Shown piece after piece: positions 46,472 to 55,196 of a stretch of 64,000 nt of DNA. The position numbers and the translations under genes are program-made. Source of the stretch: Bacteroidota bacterium (GTDB lineage Bacteria; Bacteroidota; Bacteroidia; Cytophagales; Cyclobacteriaceae); the NCBI GenBank assembly GCA_024280115.1, contig JAJRQT010000135.1, forward strand, positions 1 through 64,000. The letters are read 5' to 3'. Within the stretch, counting starts at the first letter, position 1. Every line of letters begins with the position of its first letter. The notes under the pieces were generated by a model. The model was given only the letters and a program-made list of their open reading frames with translations, was not told the origin of the DNA and ran no database searches.

Positions 46472-47434
46472 TTGAAAACAGGTGTATTTTTAACTCCCGG
46501 TGCGTCACGCACAGCCTATCAGGTAGGGGCGCTTCATGCCTTGGTTACTGAGGCAAAAGTTCATTTTGATGTGATTGGCGGTTGCTCGGTTGGCGCATTA
46601 AATGGAGCTTTCGCTGCCAAAGGGCTCACAGAAAATCTCATAGAAATTTGGAAAGACTGGACCACCAAAGATGTTATGGTGCTCGATTGGCCTGCATTAT
46701 TAAAGGGGCTGTTTTTTTGGGCACCAAGTATATATTCCAATAAACCAGAGCATGAATCTGCCATCATTCCATATATCACTAATGATGATATTGAGGATGG
46801 ATTAATCTTTCGTTTTAATATTGCCAGCCTAAGTACAGGTGAAAATAGAATTGTCCAATACCCAGGGGAAAGCATCCCTTTAGCCACAGCGTTGAAAGCT
46901 GCGGTAGCTGTGCCCGCTGTATTTGTGCCTGAAGAAATTGACGGGCACCAATATTCTGACGGCTTAGCCATAGAAGGGTGCACTCTGGAAGAAATTTTAC
47001 TTGAAACCGGTGTGGAAAGAGTCTTTGTATTGGGCGTATCACCTCAACTATTAGCTGGAAAAAAATTAAATAAAGCAAGTGATGTTGCTCAAAGAGCTGG
47101 AGATTTAAACCAATATACCGAACCAATTTTTGCGATTGAAGAGGCGGAGTACCTTAATCAACAAATTGAAGCCTGGGAAAATGACTATACTAATCTGGAA
47201 GATAAGCTAGTTGCAGCAGCAAAAAACGAAGACCAAAGGTCTATCGTAGAAAAGCTGGTGACTTCAATGAGAAAAGAGAGCAACTATCCGTACAAAAGAA
47301 AAAAGGTGGAGATCATACCTATTTTTCCAAGAGAAGAACTTGGCGCAGTGGTTACTGAATTTGATCCGGAAAAGTCAAACCGGCTCCTCAAATTAGGCAG
47401 GGAAAATGCCCTGGAAATCATGAAAAACCTATAA
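46472..47434 (+). CDS. Patatin-like phospholipase
   Basis: 320 residues from a TTG start. Oxyanion region L-T-P-G-A-S-R-T-A-Y-Q-V-G-A-L, nucleophile elbow G-G-C-S-V-G-A-L-N-G-A-F, catalytic Asp in Y-S-D-G-L. All catalytic elements are present, so it should hydrolyse lipids or acyl esters. No signal peptide: cytoplasmic or membrane-peripheral. Same architecture and C-terminus as the preceding pseudoenzyme. Confidence 0.8.
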   Translation: MKTGVFLTPGASRTAYQVGALHALVTEAKVHFDVIGGCSVGALNGAFAAKGLTENLIEIWKDWTTKDVMVLDWPALLKGLFFWAPSIYSNKPEHESAIIPYITNDDIEDGLIFRFNIASLSTGENRIVQYPGESIPLATALKAAVAVPAVFVPEEIDGHQYSDGLAIEGCTLEEILLETGVERVFVLGVSPQLLAGKKLNKASDVAQRAGDLNQYTEPIFAIEEAEYLNQQIEAWENDYTNLEDKLVAAAKNEDQRSIVEKLVTSMRKESNYPYKRKKVEIIPIFPREELGAVVTEFDPEKSNRLLKLGRENALEIMKNL

Positions 47435-47505
47435 GAGATTTTTCATGTTGGTCAGCTAATTGTCCAACGAGAATTCTTTTTTGTCAATGATGGTAGCTTT
47501 GTGTC

Positions 47506-47742
47506 TCAGAGTTTTCTGCGGATAACTCTGAGAGGGATAACAACACCTCCAAGATAGGAGAAAAGAAAGGCAGAGATCAGCATTGCAATTGGAACCCAAA
47601 GTACTGCTGGAAAAACTATGTAGAATGTATAAAAGGCCCAAAGGGAAAACGCAAAACGGTCTGGTTTGCAGTAGTAGTTTTGGCCTGCACGTTTGTTTTG
47701 CGCGACTATTACTGCTGAGTATTGTTGGGCAATCGCGCAAAA
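47506..47742 (-). pseudogene. Fragment of a small membrane protein
   Basis: A frame on the minus strand reads N-K-R-A-G-Q-N-Y-Y-C-K-P-D-R-F-A-F-S-L-W, then two hydrophobic helices, ending VVIPLRVIRRKL and TGA. It has no start codon before the second helix, and its upstream side meets the end of the PIN gene. A 33-bp copy of its end recurs at 49595. Looks like the surviving end of a gene cut by the toxin-antitoxin cassette. Confidence 0.35.
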
Positions 47743-47749
47743 TTTTCTT

Positions 47750-48250
47750 TTAGAAAGTCTCCTTTATCTCTCTAAACATTTCTATAGTCGTTACATATTT
47801 GACATTAAGAGCATTACAACAATCAGGTATTTTTATTTTACTGATTTTCTGAGGGGCGCTAACTTCATGTGTAACAATAAATCTATTTAAAGGTTCTGCC
47901 AAAGAGTACGCAATTAAAAAAGCATCCGCTTCATCAGCATTTAAAAATTCGTTAATTGCTTTCGGTAAATAATGACTATTCTTTGATATAGCCCAAGCTG
48001 AAACTTTTCCATATTCCGACATAACGACTGAGGTGTCTTTAAAAAAGTCGCTTGGTAAATTTAGTTTACACCATTTTTCCAAATCATCATTTTTATCGTA
48101 AAGTTCGTTTTTTACCTTATCGATACTAATTATTGTTCCAGCCTCTGCCATTTTTTTAATCTTCCCCCAAAAACCTTTAGCAACATCAAGTGGATAAGTA
48201 AATCTGTGAGCTTGAATAAAGAAATTACTGTCCACTACAAATATTGCCAT
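47750..48250 (-). CDS. DUF4411 PIN-domain protein (probable toxin nuclease)
   Basis: 166 residues. PIN acidic residues occur in F-V-V-D-S-N-F-F-I-Q-A, the conserved D-K-V-K-N-E-L, and N-A-D-E-A-D-A-F-L-I-A-Y. D-S-N at the start and D-A-F are typical of DUF4411. PIN toxins cleave RNA. The start lies 3 bp after the ImmA/IrrE gene, forming a two-gene operon. Confidence 0.8.
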   Translation of the reverse strand: MAIFVVDSNFFIQAHRFTYPLDVAKGFWGKIKKMAEAGTIISIDKVKNELYDKNDDLEKWCKLNLPSDFFKDTSVVMSEYGKVSAWAISKNSHYLPKAINEFLNADEADAFLIAYSLAEPLNRFIVTHEVSAPQKISKIKIPDCCNALNVKYVTTIEMFREIKETF

Positions 48251-48253
48251 TTA

Positions 48254-49381
48254 TTATAAGTGCTTAGTAAAAAAATTTTCGAATGTATCACCTTTCAAGC
48301 TGGTTAGTTTGTAAGCATCTCTATAAAGTAATTGTCCTGTTTTGACAGCTTGATTAATATGTGAAGCAAAAGTGATACTCAACCTCTTTTTGGTGGTCGC
48401 ATAAAAATCTCCTCCAGAGCCTTGTTTTTCTTTTTTAATAAATTCTCTATTCCTGTATTCCTCGTAAAATTTAAGAAAATCCTTTTTAGACCATTTTCTT
48501 GTATCTAGTGCTCTTCTTGCAATTACAATTTCACTTACTTTAAAGTGTATAGATATTAATTTTACATTTGGATTTTTATTCCATGCTTCATTAAATGCTC
48601 TTTCGGGGACTAAAAATTCAGCTGCGACTTGGTCACATAACTTTTCAATAGGGTCATCAGCTGGTTGTAACTTTCTAAAATCAAAACCTGCACTATTTCC
48701 AGTCCAAATGTGAGCGAGTTCATGGACTATAGTGAACATTTGAGCAGATTTATAGTCTGAATTATTGATAAACATAAAAGGAGCAATTTCGTCTACTAAA
48801 ACAAAACCTCTACATTCATCAACTGGTATTTTTCTTCTAGTACTATTCTCTACTACACCATTAAATATTGTAATAATCCCTTTGTCTTCTATTATTTCCA
48901 CTAAATACCTTAATGCATCTTCCCACTTATGAAAATTACTAGCCCAACCTTCTTTTAGGTCTAGGACTTTTCTGATATCATCTACAATCACTCTAACATC
49001 AAATTTTCCATTATATCGTCCTACAAAAGAAAGTTTTTTAAAATCATTTTCAAATAAGTACTCTTTTAGCCAATCCTGTCTTTGTTGTAAAAGTAAAATA
49101 GTGTCATAAACATTAACACTAACCTTCTCTGCTTGATTCCCATTGCTTCTGAAGAATGGGATGGGTAATTTTTCTTGGGGAGGTTCTTGTAAGAAAAGAT
49201 AACCAAATGGCAAATATACCTTTCTTGAAAATTCTTCTAATTGTTTGACTGTTGGTTCCTTTTCCCCTTCTAACCACTTTTTAACACGTGGATGTTTTTC
49301 TGTAAATGTCAGCACATCAAATCCAGCTCGGGCTATAGCCCAAGTTAGAATATTGTTGTTTACATTTATACCTACATTCAT
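48254..49381 (-). CDS. XRE-HTH/ImmA-IrrE metallopeptidase (antitoxin-like)
   Basis: 375 residues: N-terminal helix-turn-helix region (about 10-75, with F-T-E-K-H-P-R-V-K-K-W-L), middle helical part, and an ImmA/IrrE zinc peptidase domain with IVHELAHIWTG (HExxH) and a downstream Glu-rich helix C-D-Q-V-A-A-E-F-L-V-P. Fused HTH-ImmA proteins next to DUF4411 PIN genes form a recurrent toxin-antitoxin-like pair. Likely an autoregulator that is cleaved or that cleaves upon stress. Confidence 0.8.
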   Translation of the reverse strand: MNVGINVNNNILTWAIARAGFDVLTFTEKHPRVKKWLEGEKEPTVKQLEEFSRKVYLPFGYLFLQEPPQEKLPIPFFRSNGNQAEKVSVNVYDTILLLQQRQDWLKEYLFENDFKKLSFVGRYNGKFDVRVIVDDIRKVLDLKEGWASNFHKWEDALRYLVEIIEDKGIITIFNGVVENSTRRKIPVDECRGFVLVDEIAPFMFINNSDYKSAQMFTIVHELAHIWTGNSAGFDFRKLQPADDPIEKLCDQVAAEFLVPERAFNEAWNKNPNVKLISIHFKVSEIVIARRALDTRKWSKKDFLKFYEEYRNREFIKKEKQGSGGDFYATTKKRLSITFASHINQAVKTGQLLYRDAYKLTSLKGDTFENFFTKHL

Positions 49382-49594
49382 ATGTCAAATGTACAAATTA
49401 TTATATTGCTCTTTTTTATTCTTTAAAAAACGGTACTCTCAGCATGTTTCGTTCAACAATTGAGCATGTGCTATTACCTTTACTTCAATTGTATCTTTTG
49501 TAAATCAACCGGACATTTAATAGAATTAAAACGGTTATTGATCCTCCTCAGCTAAGATTGATTGAAATCATATTTCTCTTTTCTTAGCATCTAA

Positions 49595-49627
49595 GAGTTT
49601 CCATTGAATAACTCTGAAAGGGATAAT
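49595..49627 (-). repeat. 33-bp partner of the repeat at 47509-47541
   Basis: On the minus strand it encodes I-I-P-F-R-V-I-Q-W-K-L, against V-I-P-L-R-V-I-R-R-K-L on the other side of the PIN/ImmA pair (26 of 33 bases equal by eye). It lies just after the fucosidase stop. Confidence 0.4.
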
Positions 49628-49642
49628 CGATGTTTTACTATT

Positions 49643-51463
49643 TTATTTACCTTTCATCCACAGCCATTGAAACAAGATAGTCTCATCCTTTTTTGCATCC
49701 ACCTCCAGGGTAATTTCATAGAGGCCCTTTTCAGGGAAGTTGATGGCACCTATCCTGTTGGACGAATAATTATCAATCTGCCAGTTTTGATTTGGCTCGC
49801 CTACCGTTTTACCGGTCGGAATAATATCATTTTTTATAGTTGAACCTGCCGTCTTAACTGAAAGTGTTCCCCTTGGTTTTTCGCCCTGGAAACTGTAGGA
49901 GGCATCAACTATCATTTCTCCGGGTTTGTCGATAAAGATTTTCCATCGAATTTGATATTTCTCATTTATCAAAATATGTTCGGGAATAGTGCCTCCTCGT
50001 TCAGCCCTTTTGATTAATCGGTCACCTTCTTCTGAAATACGGTTTTCATGAGTTAGTGAATATCCTCCATCAACTGTTTTGGCTACCAGTCCATCAACAA
50101 TCTGTGGTTTCTGATCATACTCCATGACAATTACGGAAATATGCGGATCCGGCTGGGTGACAGGAAGGCTGATTTCTGTAAGGACCTCGTTGTGATTAAA
50201 CGATAGCGGAGATTTAAGCTTATCCCTGAGGACATATGCCTTTTTGGGTTTTGTGGTAATTCCCGTCAAATTTAACATATTATTATACGGCCAGTTGAAT
50301 ACATGGAGATACAGTTTGTGGTTCCCATCTGCCTCCGGATTATAAGTGATTTTTCCCCAGTCATGCAAATCTTTTCTAAGGTCGAAAGCTTCACTTCCAT
50401 AAATTGACTCACCATTCACATCCAGCCATTCGCCCATTTCCAGCATGCGCTGAGATATTTCAAAAGGCACATCGCCATTGGCCCTGGGACCGATGTTAAG
50501 CATGAAATTTCCATTGAGGCTCACATTATTGATCAGCGATTTGAGCAAGGTGGTTGTCGATTTCCATTGGGTATCCAGCGTATGATAACCCCATGAATGC
50601 GCTACGGTGGCCGGTGATTGCCATGGATAATCAAGCTTTTTGCTCCCCAGTTGGTTATCTCCCAAAGTCCTGTAATCCACATCGCTGTCTTCTTCAATGG
50701 ACAAGCCAAGCCTGGAATTTACGAGGCAGTCTGGTTGCAGTTCACGAATCAGACTTTTCAATTGCAGCAATTGCGCTTTGGTAACAATCGAATTGGAATG
50801 ATGAATCCACATATCGAACCAAATCATACCGATCGGGCCATAGTTTGTAAGCAATTCCCGCATTTGTGGAATTACCTTTTCCTGCCAGTAATGATCGTAT
50901 TGTTCCGCAGTGATCGGATAGATTTCCTTGGTATGATCCCAGCCATAAGGGTGCTCCCAATCCACCCAATGTGAATAATACAGCCCCAGTTTCAATCCGT
51001 ACTTTTGACAGGCTTCCGCGAGTTCATTCACAATATCACGCTTTGGATTGGTGTAATCAGCCACATCATAATCGGATACTTTGCTATCCCAAAGGCCGAA
51101 ACCATCGTGATGTTTGGCTGTGAGCGTCACATATTTCATGCCTGCCCTTTTTGCCAGCAATACCCATTCTTCAGGATCGATGGAATCCCAGTCAAACCGA
51201 TCGAGAAGTGTTAGGTATTCTTCTTTTTCAATGCGGTTCCGGTAGTAGATCCATTCTGCATAGTCATTGTCGTTGCGAAGCTTTTCACCTTTCCAGATTC
51301 CCTCTGCTCCACTGTAAACTCCCCAGTGAATGAACATGCCAAAGCGGGCATCCACAAACCACTGAGCTCTTTCGTTGGTCTGCGACTGGGCAATGAGATT
51401 GGCACCAACAAGATTAGTTATTATAATAAGGAAAGGTAAACTGATATTATAAATATATTTCAT
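49643..51463 (-). CDS. Alpha-L-fucosidase (GH29), secreted
   Basis: 606 residues with a signal peptide (to about residue 27). GH29 catalytic TIM barrel: F-V-D-A-R-F-G-M-F-I-H-W-G, T-A-K-H-H-D-G-F-G-L-W-D, nucleophile Asp in M-I-W-F-D-M-W, and N-I-G-P. Two beta-sandwich regions follow (about 390-606), the last probably carbohydrate-binding. It releases fucose from glycans in the periplasm or outside. Part of the glycan cluster, transcribed away from the PIN pair. Confidence 0.88.
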   Translation of the reverse strand: MKYIYNISLPFLIIITNLVGANLIAQSQTNERAQWFVDARFGMFIHWGVYSGAEGIWKGEKLRNDNDYAEWIYYRNRIEKEEYLTLLDRFDWDSIDPEEWVLLAKRAGMKYVTLTAKHHDGFGLWDSKVSDYDVADYTNPKRDIVNELAEACQKYGLKLGLYYSHWVDWEHPYGWDHTKEIYPITAEQYDHYWQEKVIPQMRELLTNYGPIGMIWFDMWIHHSNSIVTKAQLLQLKSLIRELQPDCLVNSRLGLSIEEDSDVDYRTLGDNQLGSKKLDYPWQSPATVAHSWGYHTLDTQWKSTTTLLKSLINNVSLNGNFMLNIGPRANGDVPFEISQRMLEMGEWLDVNGESIYGSEAFDLRKDLHDWGKITYNPEADGNHKLYLHVFNWPYNNMLNLTGITTKPKKAYVLRDKLKSPLSFNHNEVLTEISLPVTQPDPHISVIVMEYDQKPQIVDGLVAKTVDGGYSLTHENRISEEGDRLIKRAERGGTIPEHILINEKYQIRWKIFIDKPGEMIVDASYSFQGEKPRGTLSVKTAGSTIKNDIIPTGKTVGEPNQNWQIDNYSSNRIGAINFPEKGLYEITLEVDAKKDETILFQWLWMKGK

Positions 51464-51621
51464 CGGTTTTTATTTTTGATCAATAATTACTTTCAACTAA
51501 TTCTACTTCACTAAGATAAAGCATATCATGTAAACTAATCTTTTCGTAACCAAACCTTCAAGGATTTTTAGCATAATTTATCTTTGATTATTATAATTAG
51601 AAAACATTTGTAACCGAATCC

Positions 51622-51641
51622 CCGCCTTGCCGGCTGGCAGG
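51622..51641. repeat. GC-rich palindrome between GH29 and GH116-like genes
   Basis: CCGCCTTGCCGGCTGGCAGG resembles the TGCCGGCA-centred palindrome inserted in the GxxExxY gene at 26.87 kb. Likely a dispersed REP-type sequence. Confidence 0.4.
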
Positions 51642-51715
51642 TTTGAAGGTTTTTGGTACAATTAAAAACGATAAAGTTAAGTTCGTAAAGTAGGACTAAA
51701 TCTGTTTATAAAATA

Positions 51716-54382
51716 TCAGGAGATCAATTTCAATTCAACCGCTTCTCCCGAAACTACACACGTTGAAATTGGTATTTCTCCATAGATAGTGTTTAAAAAT
51801 GGCTCGCCATTATTTATTCCTACTAATCCATAACCTTTTTCAGTAGATAAGAAACTTTGAAAGCTATCTCCCAATTTTGAATTAATAAAAAGCGTCTGGT
51901 CAACAGCATCATATCTCACACCTGTCAATCCCTGAAGCAAACCATAGCTGGCAAGCGCCCGGGCATACCAATGTCCACATTCATATTCGTTAAAGGGATT
52001 TCTTATCCTGCCATCATATCGTTTTCGCACCTCCTGAACGATGTCAATGCCAGCCCGGGGCTCACCCATCAACATCAGGTGGGAAGCGACCTGGTATTCG
52101 ATTCCCGTCCAGACTTCATTGCTATAAACGAAGGGCAAGGAAAGCGCACCTCCTTTTGGCCATGTACACAACAACAGCCCTCCTTCATTTCCTAAGGCAT
52201 AGGATGGTCGTTGCGGATTTACATGGTCAGAAAGATCTTTTTTCAGATTATATTTATGCACGGATTTTAAATGACTTTTTATTTTCTCACTATCAATAAA
52301 ATCATCCAATCCACACATGCTGCCAATCCATGATCCCAGGATACCATCAGAAAGACAACCGGTTCCATACTGGTATTTTGGCCCTTCTTTCATCAATAAC
52401 TGCCTTGCTTCCTCCGAATAGTTGATGTTCCAGGATTCTTCCAATTTATCCAATGGACTCGGCGTCTGAAGTCCTTCCCACTGAATTTTTTGAATAAAGT
52501 ACTCGCCGTCGAATAATTCCCCTTCAATTACTTTCTTTCCTTTTTCGTAAAGTTTCCTATAAGCTGAAATATCACTGTTTAAGGCTTCTCCCATTTTGGT
52601 CATGGCATACAGCGCTCCTAAATAAAAACTGGTACACATCCCATCCGGCCCCCAAAATTCAATATCGTAGGTGTTGTGATGTGGCTCCTCAAGAATCCCT
52701 TTCCCTTTTGGATCCCACATACCAATGCAATAATCCATGCTTTTTTGAACCTTTGGCCACAGCGATTTCAACCAGGAAGTATCACCTGAAATTCGCCACT
52801 CCCTGTACATTTTCATAATACCTCCCAATTGACCATCAGCAGCTGCATGAAATCCATGATCATTTCCCCGGACAGGAAGCGCTGACCTGAATGTCTGATG
52901 ACCAGTTTCACTTTGGTTGTCGATAAATTCAGTTTCCCGTAAAGATCGCTCCAACCTTGGAAACAGGTGAGCAATGGCCTGAGCATAATTCCAAACGTGG
53001 GTACAGGATCCATGGCAACACCCACCTTTGTCATGACATCCTTCCCATGCCCATAAACTTCCATCCTTTTGTCGCAATACTGTCGGCGACTTCAGTATTG
53101 TTAAATTTGCCGCTACTGACTCAAGCACCACTTCAGGCAAGGTTTGCGAATAAAATGCCTCTGTAAAAGATGTTGTTTTTTCTTTTAATGATTGATAATT
53201 ATCCACCCAGTAAGATGCTACCTCATGAACATCCTTGTATTTGCCAGAATACCATGGTTCGTAAAACAATGAATTATACTCTGCCGAGCAGCAATCAGAT
53301 GTTTCTGAAGAACATTCAGTGAGTTTTTCTTCAAGATCCTCATCTTGAGGCCCTCTTCGTATATTGGAGTGTGGAACATACCATGAAAACATCAGCGGGA
53401 TTGTTTTTTTCTCCCCCGCATTTAATTGAATTGGTATATATAGCGAAGCCCCCGGAGAGTTTTCTTTTATGCCATCACTTGGCAGATTGCCCTCCTCAAT
53501 ATCTTTCCATATAATTGATCTGGCATCAAACCATCCACCCCTGAATAAGCTGTGATCAACGACCACATTTTTGTCTGTTGTAAAAATTCCAAAATCTCCT
53601 TTATAGTGTGGTTTATCTTTATAGCATTTTTGAGCTAGTACAAAGCCATTCTTCATTTTTTGGATAGAACCTCCACCTTCATACTGCCCTCCGAATTCAC
53701 TGGATCGATCTATCTTCATAAAATTGTACGCGTGATAAGAGAACACACCTTCAATAGGCTGGTTGGAAGTATTCTTAAATTCATACTCGATAGCCGCTAC
53801 CGGTAAACTGGAATTATCTTCGTCGGTTGGTATAAAAGGACTCCAGCCGACTAAGGAGATATCCATGGGCATTTTTTCATCCTGTAACTCAACGCGCCCA
53901 AATGGAAACTGCGCATTAAATGACGATTTATTAAATCTCGGAAATCCATAAGAAGTTTGCCCGGCGCCATTTCCGGTACCTGGTTTCCCAAATATTTTAT
54001 TTGTTGGAACGGGGCCTTCGAGCACTTTCGCTACTTTTTTATTCCCCTGGATCGATATCGCTGCAAACATAAATGGCTCCTTAAATATTTCCGGAGTATT
54101 GCGCACAGATACATGAGAAATGCATCCGCTCCCTTCGAGACAAACCATCCCTGCGCCAATACCCCCTAGTGGAAAGGCTACTCGATTTAGAAACGGACCT
54201 TGATAAGATTGATTGAAATTGCGTGAATAGTTTCCATCTTTCATTGGATGATTCTCGGAATAAACTGAAGACTCTAAATTTTCCTGCTTTACTTCAGGTT
54301 CACAGCTCATTCCAAGAGTTGCTCCAGCAGCGGTAGCAATAGCTCCTTTTTTAAAAAAATCGCGTCTGTTAATGTTTTCCAT
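51716..54382 (-). CDS. GH116-like glycoside hydrolase (non-lysosomal glucosylceramidase/DUF608 type), Tat-exported
   Basis: 888 residues. Twin-arginine signal N-R-R-D-F-F-K-K-G followed by a hydrophobic stretch and G-M-S-C, a possible lipoprotein cysteine. N-terminal beta domain (F-P-L-G-G-I-G-A-G-M, the family hallmark) and a C-terminal (alpha/alpha)6 catalytic barrel with C-H-D-K-G-G-C-C-H-G-S-C-T-H-V-W-N-Y-A-Q and the H-N-T-Y-D-I-E-F-W-G motif of GH116. Likely a beta-glucosidase or related exo-enzyme. Tat export implies folding before transport. Confidence 0.8.
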   Translation of the reverse strand: MENINRRDFFKKGAIATAAGATLGMSCEPEVKQENLESSVYSENHPMKDGNYSRNFNQSYQGPFLNRVAFPLGGIGAGMVCLEGSGCISHVSVRNTPEIFKEPFMFAAISIQGNKKVAKVLEGPVPTNKIFGKPGTGNGAGQTSYGFPRFNKSSFNAQFPFGRVELQDEKMPMDISLVGWSPFIPTDEDNSSLPVAAIEYEFKNTSNQPIEGVFSYHAYNFMKIDRSSEFGGQYEGGGSIQKMKNGFVLAQKCYKDKPHYKGDFGIFTTDKNVVVDHSLFRGGWFDARSIIWKDIEEGNLPSDGIKENSPGASLYIPIQLNAGEKKTIPLMFSWYVPHSNIRRGPQDEDLEEKLTECSSETSDCCSAEYNSLFYEPWYSGKYKDVHEVASYWVDNYQSLKEKTTSFTEAFYSQTLPEVVLESVAANLTILKSPTVLRQKDGSLWAWEGCHDKGGCCHGSCTHVWNYAQAIAHLFPRLERSLRETEFIDNQSETGHQTFRSALPVRGNDHGFHAAADGQLGGIMKMYREWRISGDTSWLKSLWPKVQKSMDYCIGMWDPKGKGILEEPHHNTYDIEFWGPDGMCTSFYLGALYAMTKMGEALNSDISAYRKLYEKGKKVIEGELFDGEYFIQKIQWEGLQTPSPLDKLEESWNINYSEEARQLLMKEGPKYQYGTGCLSDGILGSWIGSMCGLDDFIDSEKIKSHLKSVHKYNLKKDLSDHVNPQRPSYALGNEGGLLLCTWPKGGALSLPFVYSNEVWTGIEYQVASHLMLMGEPRAGIDIVQEVRKRYDGRIRNPFNEYECGHWYARALASYGLLQGLTGVRYDAVDQTLFINSKLGDSFQSFLSTEKGYGLVGINNGEPFLNTIYGEIPISTCVVSGEAVELKLIS

Positions 54383-54502
54383 AGTTTTGGTGTGTTTATT
54401 TATACCCTCAATATTTCAGGAGAAAATCAAGGTTGTGAAATTAATTTCTTTTTTTCAAAACCTTAAGTAATCAAGGTAGTTAGATAGCTTAAAAATAAAT
54501 AT

Positions 54503-55120
54503 ATGAGTAAGGTAATGGAAAATCAAATAATCACCAAGGAGGTGCTCGAAGAAGCCATGAGCTACGAGACATATTTTGACTTAATTAAAAACCTGGTAGC
54601 AGAAGGGAAAACCTCGGGAGATGATCAAAGCGAAAAATTAGTAAATTTCACAAGGTTGAATTTTCAGCGAATGAAAAGGGTATATAAAACAACTGTATTG
54701 AATGAAGACCTGCTATTAGAAATTGAAAAGTTGGACAGAAGTATGATTTTGCTTGTGTTAACTGAAGGTTGGTGTGGGGATGCTGCCCAAAGTTTGCCTG
54801 TATTTTCAAGAATATCAGAATTATCTGATCGCATTGGGCTGAAGGTACTTTTGCGGGATGAAAATCCGGATATTATTAATGCATATCTTACCAATGGTGG
54901 CAAAGCCATCCCGAAATTAATTGCCGTCGATGCCGAGACTCTTGACGAGTTATTTGTGTGGGGGCCGAGACCCGTTAAATTTCATGCGATGGTCATGGAG
55001 CATAGAAAGAATCCTAAATTATCCAATGAAGAATTTCAGGAATCACTTCATAAAGCATACACTCTTGATAAAACTCAGGCAATTCAGCATGAAATAAAAA
55101 AGCTTATCGCGAACATTTAG
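54503..55120 (+). CDS. Thioredoxin-like protein with a single active-site Cys
   Basis: 205 residues (start may be the ATG at 54515). Helical N-terminus then a thioredoxin fold: L-T-E-G-W-C-G-D-A-A-Q-S-L-P, V-L-L-R-D-E-N-P-D, and the cis-Pro A-I-P-K-L-I. The second Cys of C-x-x-C is Ala, as in the Thioredoxin_9 group common in Bacteroidota, so it is not a dithiol oxidoreductase in the usual sense. No signal peptide. Confidence 0.8.
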   Translation: MSKVMENQIITKEVLEEAMSYETYFDLIKNLVAEGKTSGDDQSEKLVNFTRLNFQRMKRVYKTTVLNEDLLLEIEKLDRSMILLVLTEGWCGDAAQSLPVFSRISELSDRIGLKVLLRDENPDIINAYLTNGGKAIPKLIAVDAETLDELFVWGPRPVKFHAMVMEHRKNPKLSNEEFQESLHKAYTLDKTQAIQHEIKKLIANI

Positions 55121-55137
55121 TTCACAAATCAGATAAA

Positions 55138-55171
55138 ATGAAAAAGCCGCTCTATCGAACGGCTTTTTCAT
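55138..55171. terminator. Bidirectional terminator
   Basis: ATGAAAAAGCCG and CGGCTTTTTCAT form a perfect 12-bp stem with a 10-nt loop between the convergent thioredoxin-like and sugar porter genes; A and T runs are on both sides. Confidence 0.85.
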
Positions 55172-55196
55172 TTAAATAAAGTATTTAAAATATATC

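Noticed and set aside
47456..47740. 94-codon minus-strand frame after the second patatin
   Set aside because: Its protein is Cys/Ser/Leu-rich without family signal; the neighbouring frame gives a better membrane-protein fragment.
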